Source: Pectobacterium colocasium (GTDB taxonomy: Bacteria > Pseudomonadota > Gammaproteobacteria > Enterobacterales > Enterobacteriaceae). Taken from it: 64,000 bases of DNA. The stretch lies in the NCBI RefSeq assembly GCF_020181655.1, contig NZ_CP084032.1, forward strand, positions 2,604,001 to 2,668,000. The letters run 5' to 3'. How positions within the stretch are numbered: the first letter of the stretch is position 1; every line of letters begins with the position of its first letter. Made by a program: the position numbers and the translations under genes. This document shows positions 12,901 through 20,378 of this stretch, piece after piece. Under the pieces are notes generated by a model. That model was not told the origin of the DNA. It saw nothing but the letters and a program-made list of their open reading frames with translations, and ran no database searches.

Positions 12901-15900
12901 TATCCAGTCTGTCGGCCTGTGTGGTCAGTTGAGAGCTGTTCAGCGCACCCTGATTGATTAACGCCTCATCCAGCGTCAGCTGCAGCCCGGCCGCACCGGT
13001 GAGGGTGCCGTCGTTGCTCAGCGTCCGGGCGGCAATAGTGGCGAGCGTGCTCCACAGCGTGCCCTGATTAGTGACGTCGCCGTTTGCCAGCGTCGCCTTC
13101 AGCGAGGTATCCCCCTGAATATGGCCGGCGTTGGTCAGCTGTCGAGCCTCCAGCGTCAGGCTGTCCGCCTGCCATTCGCCCTCATTGCTCGCCTCAGCCG
13201 CGTTCAGCACCGCCAGGCCCTGCGTGAGCAGCGTGCCGGTTTTCGCATTGTCCAGACGATTTTTCGCCGTCAGCGTCAGTGCCGACAGCCCCAGCAGCTG
13301 GCCGGCATTCTCAACGTCATCCGCCGTCAACGTCAGCGTCTTCGCCTGCCACTGGCCTGAGTTCTCCAGCCGTCTGGCGGTCAGCGTGCTGTCGCCCTGA
13401 CTCAGCCATTTTCCGCTGTTACGGGCCGTGGTGTTAATCGCCAGCGTCAGCGCATCCACGCCCAGCATCGTGCCCTGATTGTCGAGCGCATCCGCCTGCA
13501 CAAGCAGCTGGCGACTTTCCAGTGAACCCTGCTGTTCGATCTGATCCGCCTCCAGCTGTACCCGCTGGCTGCCGCTAATCAGGCCATTATTGTGCGCCGT
13601 CTCCTGCAACGTCAGGTGCAGCGCCTCACCAGAGATCTCGCCCTGATTGAACAGATCGGTCGCCGACAGTCCCAGCGTCGCCCCATAAAGCTGCCCTTTG
13701 TTTGTCAGGCTATCGGCAACGGTCAGTTGCAGCGCGTTAACCCCAGCAATTTCACCGCCGTTAAACAAGGTATCGGCCGTGATGTCTGTCCGCTGCCCCA
13801 GCAGCGTGCCCTGATTATCCAGCGCATGTGCCTGCAGTTCGATAGTGTTAGCCTGCCAGCGCCCGCTGTTGGCCAGTGCGGTGCCAGATAACGCCAGCAG
13901 GCCGTCCGTTTGCAGCGACCCGCTGCCCTGATAATTCCCCGCCAGCGACAGCGAAGTAACCGCCGCTATGTTTCCAGCATTTTCCACCGTCTCGCCGATA
14001 AGGGTTGCCGTGCCGTTGCTGGCGAGTGAGCCCTGATTGGCTATCTGCGTGGCGCGCAGCTGCGTGTCCCCCCCGGACACCAGCGTGCCGCGGTTGTCCA
14101 GCACACCGTCTGTTGCTCCGCTGCCCTGACGTGTGGATGACGCATTGAGTTGCTGAATATCTGCCGCCAGCGACAGCGCCATCGGCAGGAATGAACGGTG
14201 ACGTGAGGCACCCGCTGGCGCTATTGCGATGTCAATATCGCGATCGGCCTGCACCCGCCCTGTATTGTTGAAACGTTCGGCCTGCAGCGTCAGGTTATCC
14301 GCCAGCCACTCGCCGTGGTTCTCCGCCTGAGCAGCCTGCAAAACCGCCGCCCCCTGCGTCAGCAGTTTGCCGGTTTGTTGATTGGTCAGTCCGTGTTGTG
14401 CTGTTATGGAGAGCGCGTCAATCCCCAGCAGTTGCCCGGCATTGGTGACCTCATCCGCGTCAAGCAAGAGGGACGCGGCCTGCATCAGGCCACTATTGTC
14501 CACCTGCTGTGCAGTTACCACGCCATTTTTCTGGGTCAGCAGGCTGCCATCATTAGACAGGTTACCGGCAATCGACAATGTCAGCGCATCCACGCCCAGG
14601 ATTTTGCCCTGATTGGTCAGCGAGGCCGCCTCCAGCGTGACGGTTTTTCCTTCCAGCGTGCCGCTCTGTTTGACATCACCAGTTGTCACTACAACAGACT
14701 GGTTGCCACTGATGAGGCCCGTGTTATCCAGCAGCCCGGTGGTGTTCAGTTGCAAATGATTAATGCCCTGCAACTCGCCACGGTTGTTCACGCCCGCCGC
14801 CGCAACCGACAGGCTGTCACTGCGCAACGCACCGGTATTGTCAAGGTTGCCGCCGAGCGACAGCGTTAACGTATCGACACCTGTGATGTCGCCGTGGTTA
14901 ACCAGACGATCCGCGGAAAGCACGACCGAGTTCCCCAACACTGTGCCCTGATTGGTAACGTGCTTCCCTTGCAGGGACAGCGCACGGCTTTCCCAGTGCC
15001 CGTTATTCGCCAGCGTGTCGCCGTGCAGCGTCAATGTACCCGCCGTATTCAGCAGGCCACGGCCCTGATAGTCGCCACGCAGCGACAGCCCGGTTGCCGC
15101 GACCACTCGCCCGTCGTTAATCAGCGACGCGCCTGTCAGCTCAGTGCGCCCCAGGCTGGACAGCGTGCCCTGGTTATCCATCAGGCGTGCGAACAGCGTG
15201 GCGTCCCCGCCTGTCATCACCGTGCCACGGTTAACGAATGTGCCTGTGCCATCTGTGACGGGCAGCGTCACGGACAAGGCCTCATCCCCCTGAATCTGCC
15301 CGTCATTGGTGAGATTATTCGCCGTCAGCGTCAGCGCTTTCGCCTGCCACTCGCCGGCATTGCTCACCGCCGCCGCCGTCAGCACCGCCGCGCCCTGAGA
15401 CAGCAGTTTGCCTGCCTGCCGGTTGATGATCCCGTGGGTCGCCGTCAGCGCCAGCGCGGACACCCCGAAGATGCTCCCCGCGTTATCCAGTTCATCGACC
15501 TGCAGCACGACGTTTTTCGCCTGCAACCTGCCCTGATTATCGAACCGTTTAGCAGTGATGCTGCTATCACCCTCACTCAGCAACTCACCCTGATTGGACA
15601 GGTTGCCGGCTATCGCCAACGTCAGCGCGTCGGTGCCGTGAAGCGTGCCCTGATTGGTCAGACGTGCCGCTTCCGCACGGAGCTGATTGCTCTGCAACGT
15701 GCCGGCGTTAGCCAGGTTACCGCTCAGGAAGAGCGACAGGTTATTGATACCGCTAATCGTGCCACTGTTGTCGAGAGACGTACCGTCTGCCGTCAGGGTT
15801 AATGCCTGCAGCGTGCCTCGGTTCTCGGTCTTCGCCGCCTGAAGGCGCAGCGACTCTCCGCTGAGCCAGTCGCCGCTATTGGTAAAGGTATCGGCGATGC

Positions 15901-18328
15901 TCAGGTTCACTGCGCCCCGCGCCTGTGCCTGCCCGCTGCTGGTGAGGGTCATCGCCTGAATAGCCAGTGCATTGCCCTGCAACGCCCCGACATGGCTGAC
16001 GACATCGCTGTGAATCGTCCAGTTGCCGCTGGCCAGCAGGCTGCCGCGGTTGTCCAGTTGGGCCGCCGTAATCTGTCCGTCGCCGGTAATACTGGTTTTA
16101 CCCGCATTGAGCCAACGCTCGGCATTCAGCAGGAACTGCTGTGCCTGAATGGCACCGTCGGTCTCCGCCTGTCCGGCGTTCACCGTCAGGTCTGCGCCCG
16201 CCAGCAGCGTACCGGTCGCGGATTGCGTCAGGGTGCGCGTGGCGTCCAGTTGCAGCGCCTTGTCGGCCTGAAGTGTCCCCTGATTAGCCAGCGTACCGGT
16301 GTGAAGCTGTAATGTCGGGGCCGTGAGCGTACCGTCATTGCTGAGGCGGTCAGCGTTGACCTGCAGGGTGTTGCCGGCCTGCATCAGGCCGCGGTTATCC
16401 AGCGCGTCTCCCAGCGTCAGCGCCAGTTTTTCACCCGCGCTGAGCGTGCCGCGGTTCACCAGACTGCCGCCGTGCAGCGCCAGCATCTGTTGTGCGTTGA
16501 TAACGCTATGGTTTTCGGTCGTCTGGCTGGTCAGGTCAAGTGCGTTTGCGGTTACCTCACCCTGATTGGTGAGCCGATTAGCCTGTGCGGTCAGCGTCGC
16601 GGCCTGCAATGTACCGCCGTTGGTGAGGCTGTCGGCCAGCAAAAACAGCTGATTATCCGTCAGAATGTTGCCCTGATTGTTCAGCACCGTTTGCAGCTCA
16701 AGCTTCACGTCATGACGGGCGCTGAGTAATCCGCTGTTGTCCAGACGCTGTGCGTTAACCGTCAACCGCTCGGCCGCCGCTAACGTGCCGCGGTTCGTTA
16801 TGTCACCGCCGCTGAACGTCAATGCCTGCAACGCCGCGATATCGCCCTGGTTATCCAGCGCATCCAGCGTCAGCGTGAGGGTTTTCCCCGCCAGCGTACC
16901 GCGCTGCACCAGACGTCCGCCGTCAACGGTGAGCCCATTACCGGCGGTCAGATTTCCCTGCCAGTCGCCCTGCTGCGCTACACGCAACGTGGCGCTGTCT
17001 TTCGCCTGAAGCTGGGCGCTGTCTGCACCGTTAAGCGTTTTCGCCTCGAGTCGCACATCCTCTGCGCCCGCGCTCCCCGCCAGCGATACGGCGTCGCCGC
17101 GCATCTCAAGCACCGACTCCGCCCTGAGGCCGCTTTGCGCATCCTGCTGCAGCGATTGCCCTGCGTCGATCGTCACCTTGCCGGCAGCAAGCTGGGTAGA
17201 TTCAAGAGTGACACCGTCACTTTTTATGGAGGCGTGATATGCTGATTTGACCTTGCCCTGCGCATCGACGCCCGCACTGATGACGCTGTTTTGCGCGTTC
17301 AGCCCGCCACCCGATGCCAGCGCGATATTTTGCCCGGCACGCAGCGTCGCGTCCTGCAGCGTGATGTCCTGTCTGGCGTTCAGCGTCAGCGCGTCACCCG
17401 CCTGCTGCTTACCCCGCAACGCCAGCGCATCCGCGTCGGCCTGAATAGTGCCTTGCGCCACCGTATCGCCCAGGCTGAGTTTACCGTTGGCCGACAGCGT
17501 GATATCGCCGCTGCGCGCACTCAGATTGCCGACGTTAACGCCCACGCCCTTATCGCTGGAAACCAGCTTGATGCGGTTGGTGTACATGCCGCCCAGCGCG
17601 CCCGTATCCAGCGCGACCTTAACGCCGCTATCCGCCGACTGCGCCGTCACCTTGCCCGTTGCGTCAACCTGATTGGCACCGAGCACAATCCGGGTATCGT
17701 TGGCATTCAGCCCGGCATCAATCTGCGCCGTGCGGGCAATCAGGCTGAGGTAGTCACTTTTGCTCGCATCCAGCCCCTGCCCGGTCAGCGTGATATCGCC
17801 GCGCTTCACGTCGATATGTTGCAGGTTTCCCTGCGCATCCAGCTGGGGTTTGCCGGTGGTCAGCGTCACCTGCGGGGTATTGATAAAACCGCAGCCATCG
17901 CAGGTAATGCCGTTCGGGTTGGCCACGATGACGCTGGCCTGTTTGCCCCCCACTTCAAGGTAGCCCGCCAGCGTACTGCGGTTGCTGGACACCACTTCGT
18001 TGATAATGGCGTCGGCGGCTTTGCCTTTCAGGTTGGGGTTGTTCTGGATCAGTCCGCCGAGCTGGGTAGGGTTCAACTGGGCCGTGCCGTTATTCAGGAT
18101 CAGGCCGGGCTTGTCGACGTTAAAGTCCTGGTACTGGTTGTGGGAAATCCCCGCGCTGTTTGGCGTGGCGATATTGATGACCGGTACGCCATTACCCGCC
18201 TGATCCAGCGAGGTGTTGCCCGCCGCGACCTGCACGCCCGCCGCCATGGCCGGCAGCAGCGGCTGAAACGCAATAAGATGGATCAGCGTATACGCCAGCA
18301 GGCGCTGTGTGGTTTTTACTGGTTTCAT
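992..18328 (-). CDS. hecA: HecA/CdiA-type filamentous haemagglutinin with C-terminal toxin module
   Basis: This 5778-residue exoprotein is the TpsA partner of HecB. It starts with a signal peptide (MKPVKTTQRLLAYTLI... to AMAAG). A TPS secretion domain follows, with NPNL and NPNG motifs and the CDGCGF element within the first 150 residues. Residues of roughly 300-3600 are degenerate FHA-1 repeats (NQGT/NAGxL...ALTL pattern). An AT-rich insert, about 3670-3850, sits where CdiA proteins carry the receptor-binding domain. Then come a Pro/Ser-rich stretch, FHA-2 repeats and a pretoxin region. VENN is at residues 5503-5506 (bases 1811-1822); the last 276 residues are the variable CT region. Dickeya HecA is about 3850 residues, so this one is unusually long, partly through a 1914-bp duplication. 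HecA proteins are adhesins affecting attachment and aggregation; the CdiA layout suggests contact-dependent killing as well. Start and frame are intact throughout. Confidence 0.95.
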   Translation of the reverse strand: MKPVKTTQRLLAYTLIHLIAFQPLLPAMAAGVQVAAGNTSLDQAGNGVPVINIATPNSAGISHNQYQDFNVDKPGLILNNGTAQLNPTQLGGLIQNNPNLKGKAADAIINEVVSSNRSTLAGYLEVGGKQASVIVANPNGITCDGCGFINTPQVTLTTGKPQLDAQGNLQHIDVKRGDITLTGQGLDASKSDYLSLIARTAQIDAGLNANDTRIVLGANQVDATGKVTAQSADSGVKVALDTGALGGMYTNRIKLVSSDKGVGVNVGNLSARSGDITLSANGKLSLGDTVAQGTIQADADALALRGKQQAGDALTLNARQDITLQDATLRAGQNIALASGGGLNAQNSVISAGVDAQGKVKSAYHASIKSDGVTLESTQLAAGKVTIDAGQSLQQDAQSGLRAESVLEMRGDAVSLAGSAGAEDVRLEAKTLNGADSAQLQAKDSATLRVAQQGDWQGNLTAGNGLTVDGGRLVQRGTLAGKTLTLTLDALDNQGDIAALQALTFSGGDITNRGTLAAAERLTVNAQRLDNSGLLSARHDVKLELQTVLNNQGNILTDNQLFLLADSLTNGGTLQAATLTAQANRLTNQGEVTANALDLTSQTTENHSVINAQQMLALHGGSLVNRGTLSAGEKLALTLGDALDNRGLMQAGNTLQVNADRLSNDGTLTAPTLQLHTGTLANQGTLQADKALQLDATRTLTQSATGTLLAGADLTVNAGQAETDGAIQAQQFLLNAERWLNAGKTSITGDGQITAAQLDNRGSLLASGNWTIHSDVVSHVGALQGNALAIQAMTLTSSGQAQARGAVNLSIADTFTNSGDWLSGESLRLQAAKTENRGTLQALTLTADGTSLDNSGTISGINNLSLFLSGNLANAGTLQSNQLRAEAARLTNQGTLHGTDALTLAIAGNLSNQGELLSEGDSSITAKRFDNQGRLQAKNVVLQVDELDNAGSIFGVSALALTATHGIINRQAGKLLSQGAAVLTAAAVSNAGEWQAKALTLTANNLTNDGQIQGDEALSVTLPVTDGTGTFVNRGTVMTGGDATLFARLMDNQGTLSSLGRTELTGASLINDGRVVAATGLSLRGDYQGRGLLNTAGTLTLHGDTLANNGHWESRALSLQGKHVTNQGTVLGNSVVLSADRLVNHGDITGVDTLTLSLGGNLDNTGALRSDSLSVAAAGVNNRGELQGINHLQLNTTGLLDNTGLISGNQSVVVTTGDVKQSGTLEGKTVTLEAASLTNQGKILGVDALTLSIAGNLSNDGSLLTQKNGVVTAQQVDNSGLMQAASLLLDADEVTNAGQLLGIDALSITAQHGLTNQQTGKLLTQGAAVLQAAQAENHGEWLADNLTLQAERFNNTGRVQADRDIDIAIAPAGASRHRSFLPMALSLAADIQQLNASSTRQGSGATDGVLDNRGTLVSGGDTQLRATQIANQGSLASNGTATLIGETVENAGNIAAVTSLSLAGNYQGSGSLQTDGLLALSGTALANSGRWQANTIELQAHALDNQGTLLGQRTDITADTLFNGGEIAGVNALQLTVADSLTNKGQLYGATLGLSATDLFNQGEISGEALHLTLQETAHNNGLISGSQRVQLEADQIEQQGSLESRQLLVQADALDNQGTMLGVDALTLAINTTARNSGKWLSQGDSTLTARRLENSGQWQAKTLTLTADDVENAGQLLGLSALTLTAKNRLDNAKTGTLLTQGLAVLNAAEASNEGEWQADSLTLEARQLTNAGHIQGDTSLKATLANGDVTNQGTLWSTLATIAARTLSNDGTLTGAAGLQLTLDEALINQGALNSSQLTTQADRLDNRGKINGLDLLEITVNESLTNTGTLYGAAVTLNARDLTNRGTLTGVDSLSLNLNGTLNNTRDISSNALTLKANDVVNRGTLTGVNGLTLELGNQLDNQGALNSQTLAIAADEVTNGGLLNGTRSLQLTLNDALTNSGDLTGKNINVSATDVLNHGQVRGADDLQLNVRNTLDNRGLISGSTTLGIAANHIDQQGTLEARKLKVDADTLNNHGKMLGVDALTLAIAGTARNQGNWLSQGTSTLTAGEVDNNGQWQADDITLQAADLTNRGQIFGLNALSLTTANGLTNQQNGRFLSQGIAVLRAATAANDGDAQADRLTFDAQQLTNRGRMQGDHGLAITLDRTNSASLLTNQGTLLSGGDSWLSASQLNNQGTVSGVGKVTLDSGAISNAGTVIADGALSLDGDYQGSGVLHTADTLTLRGNQLRNSGRWESRALALNGGAFDNTGTVIGERGITLALRDGLTVGSTGQLLTNGILQVQAATVMNDGFWQGNTLSLTADDVENAGQLLGLSALTLTAKNKLTNAQTGKLLTQGTAVLNAAEASNEGEWQANSLALDGQQLTNAGHIQGDTSLKLTLANGDVTNQGTLWSTLATVAARTLTNDGTLTGVAGLQLTLDEALTNQGTLNSTQLTAQADRLDNRGKINGLDLLDITVNESLDNAGTLYGTAVTLNARDLTNSGAITGVDSLNLHLDGTLNNTRDLSSNALTIKANDVVNRGTLMGVNGLTLALGNHLDNQGALNSQALAIAARDVTNGGQLNGTRDLQLTLDGTLTNSGDLTSQRIGIIAADVLNHGQMLGSDDLQLDLRNQLDNRGLISGSNTLGVVANHIDQLGTLEARKLTVDAQTLDNQGKMLGVDALTLAIAGMARNQGHWLSQGSSTLTADQVDNDGQWQASDITLQATDLTNRGQIFGLNALSLTATNGLTNQQNGKLLSQGIAVVRAATAANDGDVQADRLTFDAQQLTNRGRMQGDNGLAIALERANPASRLTNQGTLLSGGDSWLSASQLDNQGTVSGVGKLTLDSGAVNNAGNVIADGALTLDGDYQGSGLLHTADTLTLRGNQLRNSGRWESRALALNGGAFDNTGTVIGERGITLELRDGLTVGNTGQLLTNGALQAQAATVMNDGFWQGNTLALTANNLTNGGSLLGQDGLMLDLLDTYQGNAQSRLLSDGDAVITADRLNQSGEIAVGTLNLTTRALDNGGRILGSNGLTVTNRDELINRAGAELLTNGEGRLDSGTLSNAGTLQANDLQLRAREMENQGRIQGTDALRLLDVLRYVGDKSSQLLSNGAATLQAKQADNAGLWQAGTLTLNGDTFSNRGTVAGLNSLSLNGDQLRNQGELFSQGAVTLTGATLENGGTLTGVGGFTLALNDRVDNLATGRLLSGGTGELTTGVLRNQGLWQSDALRLTARDLEQQGNLLGVQRGTLQLSGTYQGAQGSQLVSGGDLSLTAHDITNRGQIQGSTLTLGADALTNHGTLRGDRALNATVIGQFSNVPQARLSSDGTLNVQAAALDNQGDIKAATTTLTGNTITNGGMVQGTSALQLDATDRIINQQGGQLLSDGTTTLNAPAVDNHGWLQGRGLVLNTAQLTQQGNLMAQDKLTLKIPQWVNNGLVQAGELEIIADELDNHGTLLGLTQLALQTQRLVNRQGAKLYSAQDLRLKTHELQQDGQLVALGNLTADVTGPLTVTQSMAAGQQLALNVAGDLDQRGTLQGQSVQLTSTGTLNNQGRILAGGGDSLISAKDIVQLEAGSVQAGGNLTLISDNTLNNKGLIGTTGDLLVQAGSVLHNSSMLYAGGNMRLLSDSLTNVFGTILAGNSLWVQRDAQGTASTSLLNSSGTIETQSGDITINTGTLTNQREGFVVTETELAGDSVPEWAGKTDAYIPISWFKEGDYGINYRPQKLGRPERYTYVPLPNANIQKVVIKSKLTTINTKGSAAGIRSGNNLVIFSNTVFNSASLFLAKNNAAIQGSELDNRSYHSGGIFESLTYVHKGKYPLTTTEVSDAARQNAPDYIYFGLDGTPTTEKTEGESYNALIQAGGTITADFKQDISNTTLQPGSGGFMPASTKPVLDAITTLSPLQKQTTRQLASQDSSFNAGAVDVTKAGSGQAALSGNAVGVNATGKTVTLTQQAGTALQAGAQAENITAVIAAPNAAGPLTLNTGDAVVLQPSTSGHVNNPNAVTLTQQVGTALQAGAQAENITAVIAAPNTSGPLTLNTGDAVVLSPSTSGHVSNPDAIALTSTGQRPDGGKSLTPVNVDNTATGVTIAGTVGTPAVLTTPGMAAVDAPKPAVSVDTPSGGTSPSAPQPLSAAALLSAIGNGLQTLSPQPLTDYPLPTGNNGLLVVDPNADSRYLIRTNPKLEQLGQVDNALFSDLQTLLGQQPSTVVPVETRSQWTQADRVLGSSYLLDKLNLDADHDYRFLGDAEFDTRYISQAVLKQSGQRHLNGTGSDLAQMQMLLDNAAAAQKGMNLQLGVSLTPDQVANLSQSLVWWENIEVNGQTVLAPKLYLAQADKSNLQGSAIVANKVELNAGGSVTNSGTLKAVELLAIASGDKIDNHEGGLIKSDGGLNLVALNNITNSGSRIEGNTLQLASINGDIINRTESRNFQTAQPTASHSGTGSLVFTELGKTAEIVAGNSLALSAGKDIRNVAATLNAGQDMALNAKGNVAMEALTLTNNRVDLGWGSSNTALNTAVQGSTISAGGALSAVAGQDIQIDASALSGGTALTLAAGNDIRLAAQDTLKETLYQGGSTAQRRTQEVANSQLLSGGDLNLVAGRDVLSEAASLNAKGNATLAAGRDLNLLSQEEETYSGNWWNRHADWQQNITQQSTELTTGKGLNLQAGRDINLQAAQGVASGAVTAQAGNNINLLSATETQHTFFEETTVKKKAFSKTVTHTLRETLQTDEKGSLLSGDSVTLAANQDINLQGSSVVGDKQVTLLANNDVNTAASVENYQNYEEHSKKKSGLFSGGGIGFTIGSTSTSQKLRDQAATQSQSISTLGSTTDSVTVKAGNDVTISGTDMVAGKDIFLQGNNVTIDPGYDTRKQQQEFEQKTAGLTVALSGVVGSALNSAVQSIQAAKSESDGRLALLQGMKAGLAGYQAYQGSQSELNNKGQSSFVGVSISLGAQNSRSSQTSEQKQSFGSTLNAAGDIGIESRTGDITVAGSQLKAGGDVLMNAAQDIHLLSARNSEDISGKNSSSGGNIGVSVGLSNGSAGLSIFANVNAAKGRETGSGNSWSETTVDAGNHVTLKSERDTRLTGAQVNGERIDVDAGRNLLLQSQQDSERYDSKQVSGSAGGSFTWGGGGGSGYISLSKDKMHSNYDSVQQQTGLFAGKDGFGITTGEHTQLDAAVIGSTASAEKNRLDTGTLGWSGLSNKAEFKVEHSGIGLSASPSMSGSLLSTLAMNVPSALMALGHSGNASSTTYAAVSDGTLLLRDTAKQVQDITTLSRDVEHANNALSPIFNKEKEQKRLKQAQLIGEIGAQVMDIVRTEGELKAQKAAEAKGDATVERPKEGDPANKWEEYKKALTESPTYKAEMQKYGTGSDFQRAAQAATAAIQALAGGDIQKAIASGAAPYLAQLVKDVTLPKDESKITASDIAANAMAHAVVGAVVAQLSGQDAAAGAIGASSGELAARVIMADQYPGKTANDLTEEEKQSVSALSTLASGLVSGLASNSTASAASGAQSGRNAVENNFLNKGRPVEFAEKLKACSGEPSCEQGVRKDMAKESAENIQKLKSCWEAGDSACVAAMRSQIETDGKAYAQLGVQDALAGRSYENSANWYADIIEQCAGKCGWLESALAKTAADGLTNAVYGALGTGSLTKPGQTVEPTNPTTNSQGVTTSNAATSLKVGESRVIDGINVTRVGRWMSPDELAQMQNSGKVIQGGGGQTFISTNGASDFKGTAPAGSVYAEFDVSTKSLLQGGKDGWFKLIGPDASKSQQFMLNKQGGTQLPDVKNISIIDKK
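6188..6523 (-). repeat. Two tandem 168-bp (56-codon) repeats in hecA
   Basis: The segment encoding VTLTQQ-x-GTALQAGAQAENI through TSGHV-x-NP occurs twice in direct succession. Copies share long identical runs such as the bases around GACCGGAAGTCGAAGG, which recur 168 bp apart (about 6208 and 6376). The repeat lies just after the AT-rich receptor-binding-type segment and before a Pro/Ser/Thr-rich linker. It may be a spacer whose copy number can vary. Confidence 0.85.
9505..13332 (-). repeat. 1914-bp tandem duplication inside hecA (two copies)
   Basis: Bases 9505-11418 and 11419-13332 are two near-identical in-frame units of 638 codons. Two independent anchors give the same offset: GCGTGCTCCACAGCG at 11131 and 13045, and CCCCCTGCATCCGCC at 9991 and 11905. 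Both are exactly 1914 bp apart. The copies differ by scattered substitutions, many silent, so the duplication is not brand new. Boundaries are approximate because the flanking FHA repeats are themselves related. The unit adds a stretch of beta-helix to the filament and is a natural place for length change by recombination or for assembly collapse. Confidence 0.85.
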
Positions 18329-18378
18329 CCCTGATCCCCGGTCTTAATGATTAACAACGAAACATTAAAAATGAATAA

Positions 18379-20043
18379 TTAAAACGACAGTCCAACGCGG
18401 TAATACACCACGGCGCTATCCGGTTTTAGCCAGTCGGGGTGTGCCAACGGCCAGCCAACCGTGATTTGTTGTGATAAATATTGATTCGCGACCCCTGCCC
18501 CTACCGCCGCGCCCCACAGCGTGCCCGCCGAGTCGCTTTCGGCCTGATGTGAGAAAAGATGCCCGCCGTCCACCGCCGCCGTCAGGGTGACGCTGCCCAA
18601 CAGCGGCAACTGTGTTGCCCGCCAGTTGAGTTCGTTACGCCAGTAACCACCGCGATTGCCTGAGAGATACTGTTCTTTGAAACCACGAACGGAGGTTTCC
18701 CCGCCCAGCGTGACCTGTTCGCTGCCATACAGGCGCTGCGGTGAATACTGACCGTAGAGGTTGGTGAGGTAATGGAGGTTGTCGGCGATCGGGTAGTAAT
18801 AACTGGCTGCCAGCGTCACTTTGTTGAACTCAGCGCGCAGCGCATCGTCAGATTTACCGTCATCTGTTTCCGCGCCAAACCAGCGCGTTCCCCGGCTGTA
18901 CGCCGGATTCAGCGTCGCCAGCCCGCCCCACAGTTTCTGGCTATGATTGATGCCAATAATCGCACTGCTGAGTTTGCGGCTGCTGGTTTGCAGCAATACA
19001 TCGCTCAGGTAGTTCTTTCCGATGCGGTGCGACATGCCCGCCGAGAGGCTGGTTTTCATGTCGCCATTACGGAACACCACACGTGACAGCGTGGCGCGGT
19101 GCGTCTGGCTATCGCCGGTTGAATGCCAGAGAAAGTCCCGGTTGATGAAATCGTTGCGATAGCGGCTCTCAGAATAGTCATAGCTGAGCGTCCAGTAGCC
19201 GTAAGGCAGCGACACGCCCGCCTGCAGGCTTTCGGCATTGCGGCTATCGCGAAATTCGCTGCTGTGCCCGCCGCTGATAAACCACTGATCGGCCAGTCCC
19301 AGTACGTTATCCGCCCACAGGCCGCCGCTTAGCTGCCGCTCCCCGGTGCTTTTCTGCCCGCTATTATCAAAACTGATGTTTGCCGTCAGCGGAATTTGCT
19401 TTTTGCTAGTCAGGTTGACGATAGAATAGCCTGGCTGGTTGCCGGGCTGAATTTCGATGCTCACCTGCTGCGTCGGCATGCGGTTGAGCTGTTCCATGCC
19501 CTGCTCGATATCCCGGAGATTGAGAATTTCGCCTTCCAGCCCCGGGAAAACCTGCTTTAATGCCCACGTCGATTGATTATTAATGTTAATAGATTCGAGG
19601 CGACCTTCCAGAATATCGATTTGCAATACGCCGCTGGAAAGATCTTGCTCAGCAATAAAGGCTCGACTGGTAATATACCCCCGTTCGATATACCAATTAC
19701 TGACGTCATGAATCAGCTGGTTTATATCATTAACATTAATACAACGATTAATATAATCTTTATTTAACCGTTCTTTATCTCTTTCACGCAGCAGCGAACT
19801 GTTGTGATAATTAATTTCCTTAATGGGAAAGCAGTGCCCAGTAGCGCTGCCGCCGGCTGGATTTACCGTCGTTTGCGGCTGATTTAATTGCAATAAGGAA
19901 TCACGCTGCTGCCGGGATTGATCGATCACCTCGGCCTGCCGCTGCTGGATGTCATTTCTGTCTACCGGATTAAGCGGCGCGGAAAATACGGTATAAGAAA
20001 ATAGCGCAGGCATGATAGCAATCAGCCTGAAAAAACCACGCAT
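18379..20043 (-). CDS. hecB: HecB/CdiB two-partner secretion outer-membrane transporter
   Basis: This 554-residue TpsB protein exports HecA. It has an N-terminal signal peptide ending near FSAPLNP and then a Q/R-rich helix (DIQQRQAEVIDQSRQQRDSL), the plug helix typical of FhaC-type transporters. POTRA domains (about residues 65-205) are followed by a 16-strand barrel. The VRGF motif in GGETSVRGFKEQYL is the conserved L6 loop element of Omp85/TpsB proteins. The chain ends in Phe (VGLSF), the usual BAM recognition end. It lies 50 bp upstream of hecA in the same direction, so the two form an operon with transporter first. I see no hrp box in the 314 bp upstream, so HrpL control is not evident. 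Length is normal for the family. Confidence 0.95.
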   Translation of the reverse strand: MRGFFRLIAIMPALFSYTVFSAPLNPVDRNDIQQRQAEVIDQSRQQRDSLLQLNQPQTTVNPAGGSATGHCFPIKEINYHNSSLLRERDKERLNKDYINRCINVNDINQLIHDVSNWYIERGYITSRAFIAEQDLSSGVLQIDILEGRLESININNQSTWALKQVFPGLEGEILNLRDIEQGMEQLNRMPTQQVSIEIQPGNQPGYSIVNLTSKKQIPLTANISFDNSGQKSTGERQLSGGLWADNVLGLADQWFISGGHSSEFRDSRNAESLQAGVSLPYGYWTLSYDYSESRYRNDFINRDFLWHSTGDSQTHRATLSRVVFRNGDMKTSLSAGMSHRIGKNYLSDVLLQTSSRKLSSAIIGINHSQKLWGGLATLNPAYSRGTRWFGAETDDGKSDDALRAEFNKVTLAASYYYPIADNLHYLTNLYGQYSPQRLYGSEQVTLGGETSVRGFKEQYLSGNRGGYWRNELNWRATQLPLLGSVTLTAAVDGGHLFSHQAESDSAGTLWGAAVGAGVANQYLSQQITVGWPLAHPDWLKPDSAVVYYRVGLSF

Positions 20044-20378
20044 GGTTTCATCCCTGAGATAATAATTTTTTTGGCATAGTAGAACCGTTAATTACCAAGC
20101 TCAATATGTCAGGTAATATATAATTTTATGACAATCGGTTTGCGTTAAGTCGCGATAAAATATTCTCTTAACCAATAATTTCAGGGCTGTTACACCTCAT
20201 CATACAATACTGCGTATTTCATGACCTTTTCTTGTCGATTCACCCTCCAGGAGATGCCTCCCCCATAGCGTCGTTGATGCATCATATTGTATAGTAGCGC
20301 CTCATTGCCGCAGGCCATTGCGGCGTTTAACACAGGCTTATCTCACCACGTTGCGCAGTGCTTCTCTCTGGGGGAACA
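20044..20378. other. Divergent intergenic region, hecB / GntR regulator
   Basis: This AT-rich spacer carries the promoters of hecB (leftward) and the GntR gene (rightward). I searched both strands for GGAACC...CCAC hrp boxes and found none. There is no strong stem-loop and no convincing small gene. Control of hecBA from here, possibly by the adjacent GntR regulator, is possible but not shown. Confidence 0.5.

Noticed and set aside
9505..13332. CRISPR-like or IS-derived origin of the hecA repeats
   Set aside because: The units are long, adjacent and in frame, with no spacers, no terminal inverted repeats and no transposase.
2156..18334. Many long plus-strand open frames opposite hecA, some over 300 codons
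   Set aside because: They are mirror frames of a GC-rich repetitive gene: Arg/Gln/His-rich, no ribosome binding sites, no recognisable domains. hecA itself is intact with signal peptide, TPS domain and FHA repeats.
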